A stretch of 64,000 nucleotides of DNA. Source: Taenia hydatigena (taxonomy: Eukaryota > Platyhelminthes > Cestoda > Cyclophyllidea > Taeniidae). The translations under genes were made by a program, and so were the position numbers. The notes beneath the pieces are model-generated. The model searched no databases. It was not told the origin of the DNA and saw nothing but the letters and a program-made list of their open reading frames with translations. The stretch is from NCBI GenBank assembly GCA_036345935.2, contig JADWOT020000002.1:15284913-15348912 (forward strand), in the 5' to 3' direction. The stretch's first letter is position 1. Each line of letters begins with the position of its first letter. Shown here in pieces: positions 1 to 10,219 of this stretch.

Positions 1-700
1 TCACTTTTCTTGTTACGTTGGACATACACGTCATGGCAAGAATATCCTATTTACTTAAAGCAATGAAGATGGTGAAGTACAGTTGTGTTTTGTGGTATTT
101 GAGGAGGTGGTGGAGGTGGGAGAGAGATTGATGGGTTACAGAACTAGATGCAGTTAGCGTCGTTGTTTAGGCGAAAAGGGGCACTACTGTTGGGTGTGGT
201 GATGAAGATTGCTGTTAAGTAGATGAAGCAGGGGTTCACTGTGACTGGGGTGGTGCTTGCTAGACTACTTTGTGATGTGGCCTCATGACTATGGGTGTTT
301 GGTGGAATGTGCGCAAGCACATGGTGTAAAGTTGATCGAAAGGGAGGGTGTTGGGTCTAGCCTTGCCTTGTGTAGGGTGTTCGGCTGTCTGTTAAGGGAA
401 GAAAGGAGAAAAAGAAGAGGGTGGAAGGTGGAGGAGGGCAAATACACTGCAAATTATGTCATTCCACGCATCACCCCGCCAATTTGGACGTTTGAATCTT
501 GAAGTAGGATGTAAATACTACTGAAATGATGCTCGGTAGATGATATTTTGTCAAAATGATGACTCACAGGTTGTCGCATTTAGCGGTAGTGGTAGTAGGA
601 CCGGCAATTGGTTTGGGTTATTGCGGCAGCGATGGCTACGGCGGCGGCCGCCGAGAATTTGAAGCCGCAACAAGTTAGTTTGCTACCTTGATGCACTTGA
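1..700. other. No supported gene; G-rich 5' edge
   Basis: The plus strand is G-rich with GGTGG/GGAGG runs near 100-130. The only open frame is an 81-codon one at 257-502 with no splice or domain support. Nothing functional can be named here. Confidence 0.5.
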
Positions 701-764
701 ATATGCTGAACAACCAGGCGTTTTCGCCAATGACATCTTCTGCGGGGGGAGAAGTTGAACGTCT

Positions 765-1010
765 ACCCTTCTTTGCATCCACAAACGTGCGCACGGTCTT
801 CGCCCGCACTGACGAGCGCCTCCTCCTCCCTGCCCGATAGTACACTAAAACGAAGCCAGTGCCCTCATCAAGCAGCAAAGAAACAGGCCAGAAGGAACGA
901 ATAAGCCAGGTAGCCACAAAGTTGAAAGCGATCCGATTTGAGAAGTTCTCGTCTGACGTCCATTGCGATTGAGATTCAATGTGCCATAGTAAGACAATCA
1001 TAAAACAACC
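765..1010 (-). repeat. Diverged dispersed repeat, copy 1
   Basis: The reverse complement aligns with 4,985-5,175 on the plus strand. Shared blocks include TTCAACTTTGTGGC and CACTGGCTTCGTTTTAGTGT (with substitutions). A weaker third match lies at 6,590-6,660. One reading direction repeats the peptide GFVLVYxR in copies 1 and 2. The family is unknown to me; it could be a decayed transposon or an old gene-derived duplication. Confidence 0.5.
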
Positions 1011-1619
1011 AATCTTGTGGAACATTTCCACTTCCCAACAAATTGAGTCCCGTTAGCCGAAACCGCGCCAGTCACGAAAACGGTGAAACCACATTGCCGA
1101 AAGACAACGCATTAAAAAGCAAATCTAGCGGCTATCAAAACAACAAGAGTAACCACGAATAGAGCAGTTAATTAAATTAGTAACTGCAGAGAATCGTGAA
1201 GGTGTTCAAAAAAGATACCTGCACTAAAACCCATCATTCGACTTGGTAGGATCCCTGCAACAAAGAATAAAAAGGCAGTATAGTAAACGTGATGGACTAG
1301 AGGGGAACCCTGCCAGAGACAATAAATGACTGAAAAACCATCAGCATCTTATCCAACGTTGACAGTGCATACCGCACTTTTTCGCCACTAAAAGGATGAA
1401 ACCTCACATTGAATACACAAGTCATGGGCCAAAGAATGCACTTCGACAAATTAATACGGCTAAGAGAGATGAACAAGAACATTACAAAAGACCCGTCAGC
1501 TTAATAAAGTTCACAGCATTAAGAACTCACTTTCTACAATAAATTCGGGACCCAACAACAATCACAGACACCGGCGCACCAACCCCACTTCCGCCATTTG
1601 GTGAACTAAAGCGCAGCTA

Positions 1620-1960
1620 ATGACCTTGAACGAAAAGGATTAGAAAAAGAAAAGAGGAATATACAATTAAAAAAAAAACAAATTATAAAGCACAAAGATA
1701 CCAAAAATACCAAAAAATTCGGAATATAAAAAGGCGACAAATCAACTCGTAACGAATTCATCTAATGCATTTCCTATTTGAAAAATTAAAAAATGAACAA
1801 GCTAAATACGATTTAACGTCACACATATCACTCTCGTGCACAAAAATGCAACAAAAAAACAAAACAATTAAACCATATGCCGTGATCAACAAAAAAACAA
1901 GAAAATATGTAGAGGGGTACGAAAACGACACCTAGGGGAGAAAGCACGAAAAAATCTATT
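1620..1960. repeat. A-rich low-complexity tract
   Basis: The plus strand is strongly A-rich with several A runs of 6-10 bases (for example around 1,668-1,678). It sits directly upstream of the tandem arrays beginning near 1,965. No gene is visible. Confidence 0.6.
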
Positions 1961-1964
1961 AATT

Positions 1965-2455
1965 CAAATGAAAAGTACACCCATATCGATATCCGGGCCA
2001 CGCAAATGATGTCACATGACCTTGAGGGCGGGATTTATCGATCGTTTCTCGATAAAAGTACACCCAGTGACCTTGGGAGAGGGTCTAATCGATATCCAGG
2101 CCACGCGAATGACGCCACGTGACCTTGAGGGCGGGATTTATTGATCATTGAGGGAGAAAAACACTGGCAGTGACCTTGGGAGAGAGGGACATCATTATCC
2201 AGGCCACGGAAATGACGTCACGTGACCTTGACGGTGGGATTTATCGATCCTCTCGCCATAAAAGTACACCCAGTGACCTTGGGAGGGGGCAAAATCGATA
2301 TCCAGGCCACGGAAATGGCGTCACACGACCTTGAAGGCGGGGTTTATCGATCATTTGAGGAGAAAAACACCCCCGGTGACCTTAAGAGAGGGGGTTATCG
2401 ATATCCTTGCTACGGAAATGACGTCACGTGACCTTGAGTGCGGGTTTTATCCATT
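1965..2455 (+). repeat. Tandem array, ~104-bp unit with CRE/E-box/half-site
   Basis: About four and a half copies of a ~104-bp unit. Landmarks are the AAAAGTACACCCAGTGACC-like block at 2,053, 2,157, 2,263 and 2,364, each followed by ATCGATATCCAGGCCACG and then an element of the form TGACGTCACGTGACCTTGA. That element is exact at 2,213-2,231 and 2,419-2,437, with diverged versions near 2,007, 2,111 and 2,313. It fuses a palindromic CRE (TGACGTCA), an overlapping E-box (CACGTG) and a nuclear-receptor extended half-site (TCAAGGTCA on the other strand). The repeat structure is seen directly; any regulatory role is inference. Confidence 0.8.
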
Positions 2456-2860
2456 AATGTCCACTTCAAGGATAAATGACGTCATTAGTTGGCCTTGGAT
2501 ATCGATTGACGGCCACTTCAAGGTCTAATGACGTAATTCGCCGCTCTGAACATCGACTAACGTCTACTTTTAGGCCGGATGACGTCATTAGAAGGCCCTG
2601 GATATCGATTGGCGTCGACTTTAAAGTAAGATGATGTCATTAGGTGGCCGGGTATTGATTACTGTTGACCTCAAAGTCACGTGACCTCACGTTTGAGTGA
2701 CGTCATCGGATCGTTCTGGACCCCCATTGGTCGACCTCAAGGTTATTAAGCGGCCCTGGATGTCGACTCCAAGGTCAAATGATGTCAGGTGGCATGGATT
2801 TTAGTCGATGTGGGACACCGGTGGACCTTCATTGGCTGGCGTCAAGGTCACTGAATACTC
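2455..2860 (+). repeat. Tandem array, ~52-bp unit with TGACGTCA
   Basis: A second, more diverged array follows the first. ATCGATTGACG-like blocks recur at about 2,498, 2,548, 2,601 and 2,651. Units keep TGACGTCA (2,477, 2,580, 2,698) and CTTCAAGG/CTCAAGG half-site-like blocks. It probably arose from part of the preceding 104-bp unit. Confidence 0.65.
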
Positions 2861-3189
2861 CAGGCAGTCCCACCCCCACCGCGAGGCGCGGCCTCTACCA
2901 GGCTTTCCCTCCTTTTTCCTCCTACCTGCTTATTCACGCCTATTCTGCAGTCTATGCTCTCTTTCTTTCTATAGGTCCATTTATACCCACTCACTTCTTC
3001 CTCTACTCATTTCTCACACTGCTCTGCAATTTCCTTCCCATCGTTCCCTTCTTTCCCCTTTTTATAACCCAATTCTTCCTTTCTCCTGCTCATCCCCACC
3101 AGTATTATCACCAGCATTCCCTCCAATTCCCTCTCCTTCTCTGTAGTCTTATTTTACCCACAGCCCATCCACCCATTCCCACGGGTGCA

Positions 3190-3202
3190 CCTACTCCTAC
3201 TC

Positions 3203-3236
<34 letters not shown>
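3190..3236 (+). repeat. (ACT)n microsatellite
   Basis: An uninterrupted run of ACT trinucleotides lies inside the pyrimidine-rich region, preceded by imperfect CCTACT units. Confidence 0.9.
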
Positions 3237-3468
3237 GCACGTACCACGCACCACGCACCCATTCCCACCAGTGCACTTTACTCTACGCCGACCACTCGAC
3301 TCGACTCGACTCTCCCCCATAGTCACACTCACGCACGCACGCACCCTATCCCACCAGTGCACCTACTCCTCCTACCACTACTGTTGTACTCACCCACCGC
3401 AACTACTTGCTTATAGGCTGCCAGTAAAAGTCACTCCGCTACTCACTCACTCACACGCCATTCTTCCT

Positions 3469-3516
3469 CCATTCATTCATTCATTCATTCATTCATTCAT
3501 TCATTCATTCATTCAT
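3469..3516 (+). repeat. (CATT)12 microsatellite
   Basis: A perfect tetranucleotide array of about 12 units. A shorter relative occurs at 3,779-3,795. Confidence 0.95.
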
Positions 3517-4984
3517 GTCATGCTAAACACGCACCAGTGCTCTCTCCTACTTACCAAACACCACCTAACCTAAGGCCGCACTACTTATATCTCACTAGTA
3601 CACCTACTGCTTCCCTCCCTCCCTACTCGCTACTACTTATACACTGCTAGTAGACCTCTGTTGCTCCTACGACATTCCCTCCCTCCCTCTCTCCCTCTTT
3701 CCTCCTTCCTTTTCTCCCTTTATTTCTAGTAATCACTTCTCATTCATTACCTCCAACTTTGCTTCCATCGCATTCCTCCATTCATTCATTCATCCAAGCA
3801 TTCTCATCATTTCTTTCTTTCCCATTCCCTCCTTCCCGCATTCCACATTACACTTCCATCCCGTTGCTTTCCCTTTCTCTTGGTTACCGGCCTCGGGTCC
3901 TGCGATTCCTCCTACAACCTCAGTAAAGACTTCAAACACTTCAAGCCCATCACAAGTGCCCCTCAATCACTTCCAACCAAAAAAACACATTCATTTTCCC
4001 ACCTTTTCAAATTAACCTCACATCGTCAGCCAAATAAAACAATTTCACCCCTAACACCACTCACTACTGTTGCACTCACTCACTCACCCCCGTCCACAAC
4101 TACTCAATTAATACGCCACTACTTACAACTTACCAGTAGACGCACCACTTTGCCTCCTCCCCTGTACTTATACGTTGCTAGTAGACTTCTTCCCTCCCTC
4201 CTTCCTCTTTCTCCCTTCACTTCAAGTTATGCCTTTTCTTTGATCAGCACTACTTCTATTACCACAGCATTCATTCATTCACGCACTCCCACCATCCTCA
4301 TTCTCTCCATTTCCCCCTACCTCCCTCCCTCTCTCATTCCTTCATTCCTACTTCCATTGCAGGTGCAGCACCATCTTCTCCCTTTTTTCACTTACCATTC
4401 TCCTCTCTCTCTCCTTCTTTCTTTCTTTAGTAGTAGGATTGCTGTTGCCCTTCCCCTTCTCCAAATCACCATCTCTTTCAATCACTCGCATAATAATCAA
4501 TCGCTTCAGCAATACATTTCAACAGCCTCTCTATTAATTAACCAATCGCTTTATCATTACTACTCCACAACCAATAACTAACTGCGCCTACCTAACCAAC
4601 GCATATCAACATGCTCTCGGGACACTTCGTATTTTGTGCTCCTCCAATCTATGCCAAAAAGCCAACCTCAACGTTTCAAATTGGTTAAGCTGTCTATAGC
4701 CTCCTCAGGGCAACGTCGCTACTTCATATTCCACAAAGAATGCCTATCTCATGCCTATCGTGCATTTCGGCCACCCACACCTCTTCTGCGGCTGGCTAAG
4801 CTCAATCAATCAATCAGTTACCGTAAGTACGCCGTAAGTACGTTCCTTCTCATTTTGCATTGAAATTGGCAAATTTCCGTACGGTTCCCCCTCTGTCAGC
4901 CCAACAGCATTTGGCGAGGATGAGGAGTGGGGAGGGCGATTCATTCGGAATGCCGAGAACTGAAGCCTGGGCGATGTTTCATCA

Positions 4985-5175
4985 CTTCGAGGTGGCATCC
5001 GCCTGGTTATCTTCAACTTTGTGGCCACCTAACTTACTTGTTCCTCCACATTTTTTTTCTTTTTGCCTGCTTAGTATGCTACTTAGTGAAGGCGCTGGCT
5101 TTGTTTTAGTGTACAATCGCTCACAGAAGCCGCATTCGCCAATACGGACGAAAAATGTCCGCGTGTGCACGACCG
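4985..5175 (+). repeat. Diverged dispersed repeat, copy 2
   Basis: Inverted relative of 765-1,010. Both strands are open here (140 codons plus, 117 codons minus), so coding direction cannot be decided. The plus frame contains GAGFVLVYNR, the minus frame YTKTKPAPS. Both peptides have counterparts in copy 1, which fits simple DNA similarity. Confidence 0.5.
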
Positions 5176-5570
5176 GGGTGGGAGATGAGGATGATGATGA
5201 GGGCAAGGCTATTGATAAATTGCAGTTGTACGTGTTTATGTACGCATTTATGCTCTCAATACATCTCGCTTTTTCCCACTGACCCGCTCTCACGTGTCTG
5301 ATGTTCTCGTGGGGTGCGATATGTTGTATCTGCACTAGATGATAGCAGTTTAATGGAAATGACTTGATGGTCCGTGACTAGGAGGAGGTTATGCTTTCAC
5401 CTGGGCTTCTCCTTCTCTTCTGCTTGTGATGTTTTTTGCAATTCTCTTGTTTGTGTACATAAATTGTAAGCGAGGGTTTGCATTACTGCGCTACTGTGCT
5501 CCTCCTCCGCTGACCAACGCCCCTGGCCGTTTGGGTGCCGACGATCTGCAGAAGTCTCCCGCTGAGGCGG

Positions 5571-5725
5571 TTATTCGTTAAGCCAAATAACGGTTATGGT
5601 GAAGACCATCTCTTCATCTGTGAATTGTGGGCTACTGGAGAGTCTTGCAAGGAGCTGTGTGGCAATCGATGTGGCTGGAAGGCCATTACACCAAAACAGG
5701 ATTAAAAGGTTCCCTTGATTGAACT
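5571..5725 (-). CDS. Candidate terminal exon, unknown protein
   Basis: On the minus strand an acceptor-like site (TTCAAATGCAG) precedes 50 open codons ending in TAA at 5,571-5,573. Entry phase is 1. The peptide begins FNQGNLLILFWCNG and ends VFTITVIWLNE; it has an ordinary amino-acid mix with a hydrophobic start, but I recognise no domain. It lies downstream of other minus-strand exon candidates and may be an alternative last exon of the same locus. Evidence is only splice site plus open frame. Confidence 0.3.
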
Positions 5726-6185
5726 CTGCATTTGAATGGGAGTATCGTCCTGCTAGATGAACCATTGCTTCATTAGGCATCATGTTTTTTGTATTAGAGG
5801 GTGCATAACTGTTCAATCTTCTTTATTAATTGTTATGGCCCTCGCAGGGAGAGCTGTGCCAGAGACGAATCCAATTGTTAATCTGTTGAACCAAATCCTT
5901 TTCATGAAACATGCTCCTCGTTAAGGCTGATTTGGATCCCTTTGAATCTAACTTTGCTCCATTAGCGGTCAGTTTGAGGCTTGAGATTTGTCATGAGTAG
6001 ACGGTAGTGATTGAGCCTCCGGACAGTTCTTTGCTGTGGAAGTTCGCCACCACCCTTCTGCCACCACAAATAGGGAACCACGAGGTCGGTAGAGGATTTA
6101 TTGCCATACGAAGGAACACGACCAGATGTTCAAGCCACCAGGATAGTGCTTCCGGTGGTCAAATGTGCAGTTCAACTTGCGCTAG

Positions 6186-6370
6186 CTAAGAGTCGCATGA
6201 GCGAGTCCGAATGACCGCATCTATTGCCTTGGGAGTTGACTTCAAGCACCCCATTCGCATGTCATTGGGCTCGTCGGACCGCTGTTGCTGTTCTTCCGGA
6301 ACTAATTCAATTCGAAATTCAACCGCCTCGGAGACAAAAATGTGCGATGTATCGTCGACATTTCCTCCAT
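6186..6370 (-). CDS. Candidate terminal exon, acidic unknown protein
   Basis: The minus-strand sequence ATTTTTGTCACGTAG forms a plausible acceptor. It is followed by a 185-nt open segment (entry phase 1, 61 codons including the stop) ending TAG at 6,186-6,188. The peptide starts GGNVDDTSHIFVSEAVEFR, is acidic (LVPEEQQQRSDEPND) and ends VIRTRSCDS. Its composition looks like real coding sequence, not random frame. I recognise no domain. It could be the last exon of a gene whose other exons lie at 7.6-11.3 kb, or of a separate gene; the link is not resolved. Confidence 0.4.
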
Positions 6371-6589
6371 CTACGTGACAAAAATCTTGGTCACAAAACA
6401 AATTTTGCATCCAGGTCTAATTTCGGTAGTTTGTCACATTTACGAGCAAAAACCACAAAAGCGAGAGACTTGGAGGATGAGAGAGGAGGCAATTCAATCC
6501 ATCATTCCAAAAAGATACTTCTTTTATTCTGGATGAAAGTCATAAAGAGTCTTGCTTTTTGTTTGCATTTTCCTCCTTTCTGCACGATA

Positions 6590-6660
6590 ATAAATGACGG
6601 AGAAAAGAGCTTTGTGAGGGTCTACTGGCGCAAAAGTCAGAATTCATCCCTACACCAGAA
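6590..6660 (+). repeat. Diverged dispersed repeat, copy 3 (weak)
   Basis: Short similarity to the core of copies 1 and 2: AGCTTTGTGAGGGTCTACTG here against GGCTTTGTTTTAGTGTACAA. The plus translation reads EKSFVRVYWRKSQ, matching GFVLVYxR in the other copies. Too short to be sure. Confidence 0.3.
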
Positions 6661-7578
6661 TGAATGGAAATAAAATGATGCTCAAAATTTTGCGAGGCAA
6701 TTGGAGCATCAGAGGACATGGAGATGGCCAAAAATGAGGAAGTGAGGCCGGGAATTCAGGCCACCTCTTGGATCTGCTAATTGCCCAGGGTAGATGGTTG
6801 GCTGGATTCGCAGACCGACCTCAGGTTTGGTCGCTTAGTCGGCTGGTTGGTTGAGTACAAACAAACGGACAAATTGCTGCAATATGCACACTCTGTCCAC
6901 TTGGTATATTAGTCGCTGCGCAATGCCTCGTAAATGTCACCTTCCCCGAACGAGCTGTTTAAAGTTAGCCCCACGTATGCACTTTCACAATCCAAATTAT
7001 TGCTCCAGCGGATCCAGCTGCTGCTGATACGGTTGTTTTTAACTGTCGGGATTGCACCTAGACGCCTGCTTTGTGGGATCGGCTACACCTTACTTCAATC
7101 TGGCCCTTCCTCTCTGCCGTTCCTCCATCACTGATTAAAACCCAGACAGGCTACCTTACAAATTCCTGTCCAATTTTCATCCGAAAAGTTTTGACTTGTC
7201 GAAAAATTCCTCCGATTCGGGAGAAGTAGGAGGTGAAAGTTGTAGGCAAAATTGGTTGAATTTTTCCATAACTCTGTTGTGGAAATAGCTCATTCTGTTG
7301 ACTTGGACAATTTCCTGTCCCAGTTGTCGTCGTCGTCATCGTCCTTGTCGCCTTACGGGCCTGATTCTGTGTCACAGTTAGGACACTCTAAAAACAGCAT
7401 TTTCGGCTGTCGAGATGCATTAAAGCAGATGCAACCGAGTAAAGGCGAAATCGAGGCAAGAAGTTGTGGAAGTTGGTTGATTTGTTTGCTTTCGGAGGCA
7501 CTCTCACTTGCGACCATCTCGCATAGTTCACCAAACAACATAAAACCCATCCATCAACTTGTTTTGGATTGTCCAAAA

Positions 7579-9775
7579 CTACTCAATTTGATGCCACGAC
7601 TTGACGTTGTGCCTGCTGATCCCTTGCTGGCTATTGTCGAGTCCGCATTGTCCACTACCTCCTTCACTGGAGTTCAGCTTGCGCTCCCCAAGCAGTGGGC
7701 TGGAATCGACCATCAGAAGGGAGCCTGTCGTCCAAACACCAGAGAAAACGTATTGTTCCAAGTGCAAAATGTCACTCATCTGCAAATTTTTGGATGCTGC
7801 CTGAGGAGGAGGGTGAGTAAATGTTAAAGTGACTTCTGCCTGCCATTTCTTCATTTGACTTCCAGAAGAGAAGAAAGAATCACAAACAAAGTTCCACAAA
7901 CCATGCAGTTGTCAATAGATTAGGCATTCAGTGATAAACCGAAGCAGGAACAGCGCCATTGCTTGCTTAAACAAAGTCACCAACATGTTTGTAAGCAGAT
8001 GTATAGACGGCGATACCAAGGCAGATTTCACCAACAAGCCTCTCCCAATTCAAAGCCTCCAAGTAATCTCTCCACCAGGCTCGACAGTATCAGCAATAAG
8101 GTGTCTCCTGCATTTGCATGCGATGTTCACTGTCTAAATATTTACAATTTTAGCTTTTTCTGTATGAGACGACTACATACAAATGGCAGGGTGCTCTTCT
8201 ATGGCACGGCTAATTGTTGCAATATTAGCGACGAATCAGGCTCTCTCATTACGACTCGCCATTTATTGTCGCTTCCGACGCATCACCACCTCCGGTGCAC
8301 TTCGTTCTTACGTGCCCGCATGGATAACACCAACTGGTGGTGATCATCGAGACGAGGTGTCTCCATCTGGACTGAAAGTTCACGTTGGTTCGACGCTTCG
8401 CGTTACTGATTTTGCCTTTGTTTGCCTCTTGCCCGCCTAATTCTTCCTGCCGTGCTAGATGCAAGCTGGCCGTCTCGGTACTTTCCTGCTCACAAATCGA
8501 GGGGTCCGTTTCAATCTAAAATAAAGCAGTAAAGTAGGGGAGGCACAGCATCAGAAATGGGGCTGGGTGTGGCGTGGTGAGTCAGTTATTGGGCGGATGG
8601 TGGAGTGGTGGCGATGTGTTGAGTTCAAACCAACTAGCCATCCAACGAACGATCAAGGGAGGGCTTACTTCGTCCAGTATGGAACTGTCAATCTGGTCAT
8701 CTAAAAGGACAGGTTTGAAGGCGGCAATGCGACGAATGTGCCTTTGCACTCTGATACATTCAAGGATAAAGACACAGACAGACGTGCCTACCTGTATCTG
8801 TGCTACCCCACCTGATGCGACTCCCTAAAAGAACAAAAAATGGGAAATGGGCAGTGACACATTCACAAACACAAACACGCACACAAAATTCGGACAGATA
8901 GTCAAACAGAAGCGAACACACAGTGTTCACCTGCACAGTGAAGAGTATGCAGGTGGACTTAAGAGGCGAGGACACATGCTTACCCGTTATTGTAAGGTGC
9001 CACGCTGACACTATCTCTACAAGAAGAACAACGAGTAGGCAGTGAGTTAAGTACCTAACAGTTTGGCGGCCAGCCTGCGAATTACGAAGTTGGAAGTAGA
9101 AGCGACGCGCTCACCTTCGCTCTTGAGCAAGTAAGTGTAGGAATAGGAGATAGACCAAAGAGGAGATAGTGCGGGACAAACTAAAGCAACAGAGCAGGGT
9201 TGGAGATAGAAGGTGTTTGGCAACTCAAGCTAAGCTATGCCAAAGCAACTGTTGGTCATCAGTACAGTGTGATTTAGTCAGATTCAGTCTAGTCTGTGCT
9301 AGATTAGGAATCTTGGCACTATTTATTCACGTCATAATCAAAGGTAAGACCAGTAGAGCGATAAAAGTGACTTACTAAGAGGGCGTTTGCAGAGGATGAG
9401 GTAGGAGGAGAATGCAGGGGCCTCGTGATGTTGAATTCGAAGAAAATGAAGAGAAGAAAACCAAGAGGGAGCCAGAGGAACAATGTGTTCTCGTGGCGCT
9501 AAAGTGGGAAGCCAAAGGTAAGGAAATGAAATGCAGGCGACTACACATTCCTCTTCCTCGAGTGACCTGAATGCATGGAGCACACACGTTAGGATGTAAT
9601 GCAAGACGCAACACTTGAGAGCATATCCAGCCTAAGGGAGGACAAAGGTGGCACTCACCAAAGACGCGTTGAAGTGGGGTGTGGGAAAGAAGGAGGCGAC
9701 AGGTGGGCTCCCATCCCTCCATTCCGAGGACGCCATCGGACCCTCTTCTTTTGTGTGCCTTACGATCTCTAATAT
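7579..9775 (-). CDS. Multi-exon gene, 3' part (unknown protein)
   Basis: Four minus-strand exons join in phase 0 with good splice sites: 9,659-9,775 (117 nt, donor TTG|GTGAGT), 8,792-8,824 (33-nt micro-exon, acceptor TTCTTTTAG, donor CAG|GTAGGC), 8,312-8,515 (204 nt, acceptor TTATTTTAG, donor CAC|GTAAGA) and 7,579-7,800 (222 nt, acceptor CCTCCTCCTCAG, stop TAG). The last two supply 141 open codons of normal composition. The 68-codon exon begins IETDPSICEQESTETASLH and ends WCYPCGH; the final exon begins AASKNLQMSDILHLEQYVF and ends VKSWHQIE. I recognise no domain. The last intron (7,801-8,311) contains a dispersed repeat. The true 5' end is not seen; exons at 10.2-11.3 kb are the natural upstream partners but reach the 117-nt exon in another phase (see Part 2). 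Confidence 0.5.
7813..8240 (+). repeat. Dispersed repeat family D, copy in intron
   Basis: Aligns with 43,645-43,992, with its duplicate at 58,775-59,122, and partly with 49,796-49,960. Shared blocks include CACCAGGCTCG, CCATTTCTTCATTTGACTTCC (with substitutions) and AACATGTTTGTAAGCAGATG. It falls almost entirely in the last intron of the minus-strand gene. It may be a SINE- or MITE-like element; ends and target-site duplications were not identified. Confidence 0.6.
8984..9016 (-). CDS. Candidate 33-nt micro-exon
   Basis: On the minus strand a strong acceptor (TTGTTCTTCTTGTAG) and donor (CGG|GTAAGC) bracket exactly 33 nt. It is open in phase 1 (reading about IVSAWHLTITG) and in phase 2, but contains an immediate stop in phase 0. 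It could therefore be used in a phase-1 transcript with the exons at 10.2-11.3 kb, but not in the phase-0 chain that reaches the stop at 7,579. Confidence 0.35.
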
Positions 9776-10089
9776 CTGAGATGAAAAAAGGAAAGGCCTC
9801 ATGTCACATCGCACGCAGTTGTGTCGGGCCGAATAGGTGGACCAAGTCAAGATGTTGCAGTTGACTTGAATGGTATCGTAGGAAGGCGTCACTAAACATG
9901 AGGCTCTGTCAACCCGCGCCCTTCTTTCCTAATTCATCCAAGCCTGTCACAATATAGCCTAGATGGCTAATTTAGCCTGCTATATTCCAGTGCAATCTAG
10001 TGTGATCTAGTTAGGCCTAGTCAAGAGCAACGTGCTACACTGCTTCCACAGTGCGACATGGATATGGGACACAATGCTGCACTCCACAG

Positions 10090-10110
10090 GGTCTGCTGCT
10101 GCTGCTGCTG
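10090..10110 (+). repeat. (CTG)n microsatellite
   Basis: A run of CTG units. On the minus strand it reads as CAG repeats, giving several AG acceptor look-alikes in the 9,776-10,219 intron. Confidence 0.85.
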
Positions 10111-10219
10111 CCACCGTTTATTCAGTGCTCGTCAACACATGTGAGAACCATTATAAGCAAGTGCAAAACAGTTAACGCAGTGAAGGGTATGCATTAAATT
10201 AAAAGAATCAGCCACATAC

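Larger units (their letters stand above)
2880..4580 (+). repeat. Pyrimidine-rich, simple-sequence region
   Basis: About 1.7 kb in which the plus strand is dominated by C and T with many ACT, CATT, CCCT and CTCC runs. Long open frames here (264 and 233 codons) are compositional artefacts: they consist mainly of S, T, P, L, F and H with no domain or splice support. No gene is supported. Confidence 0.7.

Noticed and set aside
2779..3573. 264-codon plus ORF, the second longest in the window
   Set aside because: It crosses the pyrimidine-rich simple-sequence tract and consists of S/T/P/H/F/L runs with repeated (ACT)n and (CATT)n translations. It is a compositional artefact.
3880..4581. 233-codon plus ORF
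   Set aside because: Same C/T-rich composition; low-complexity protein, no splice or domain evidence.
7252..7827. 191-codon plus ORF
   Set aside because: Largely antisense to the well-spliced minus-strand terminal exon 7,579-7,800. It lacks splice signals of its own and runs into repeat D.
9412..9517. Plus-strand first-exon look-alike (ATG at 9,412, donor AAAG|GTAAGG) with an acidic E/K-rich peptide
   Set aside because: Lies within the minus-strand locus in a GA-rich stretch that makes charged readings cheap; no following exon was found. A nested gene cannot be ruled out.
9371..9568. Minus-strand segment open in several frames with acceptor CATGCATTCAG and donor-like TTA|GTAAGT
   Set aside because: As a phase-0 continuation of 9,659-9,775 it exits in phase 2, and as phase 1 it stops within nine codons. 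It fits neither chain, so it was left out.
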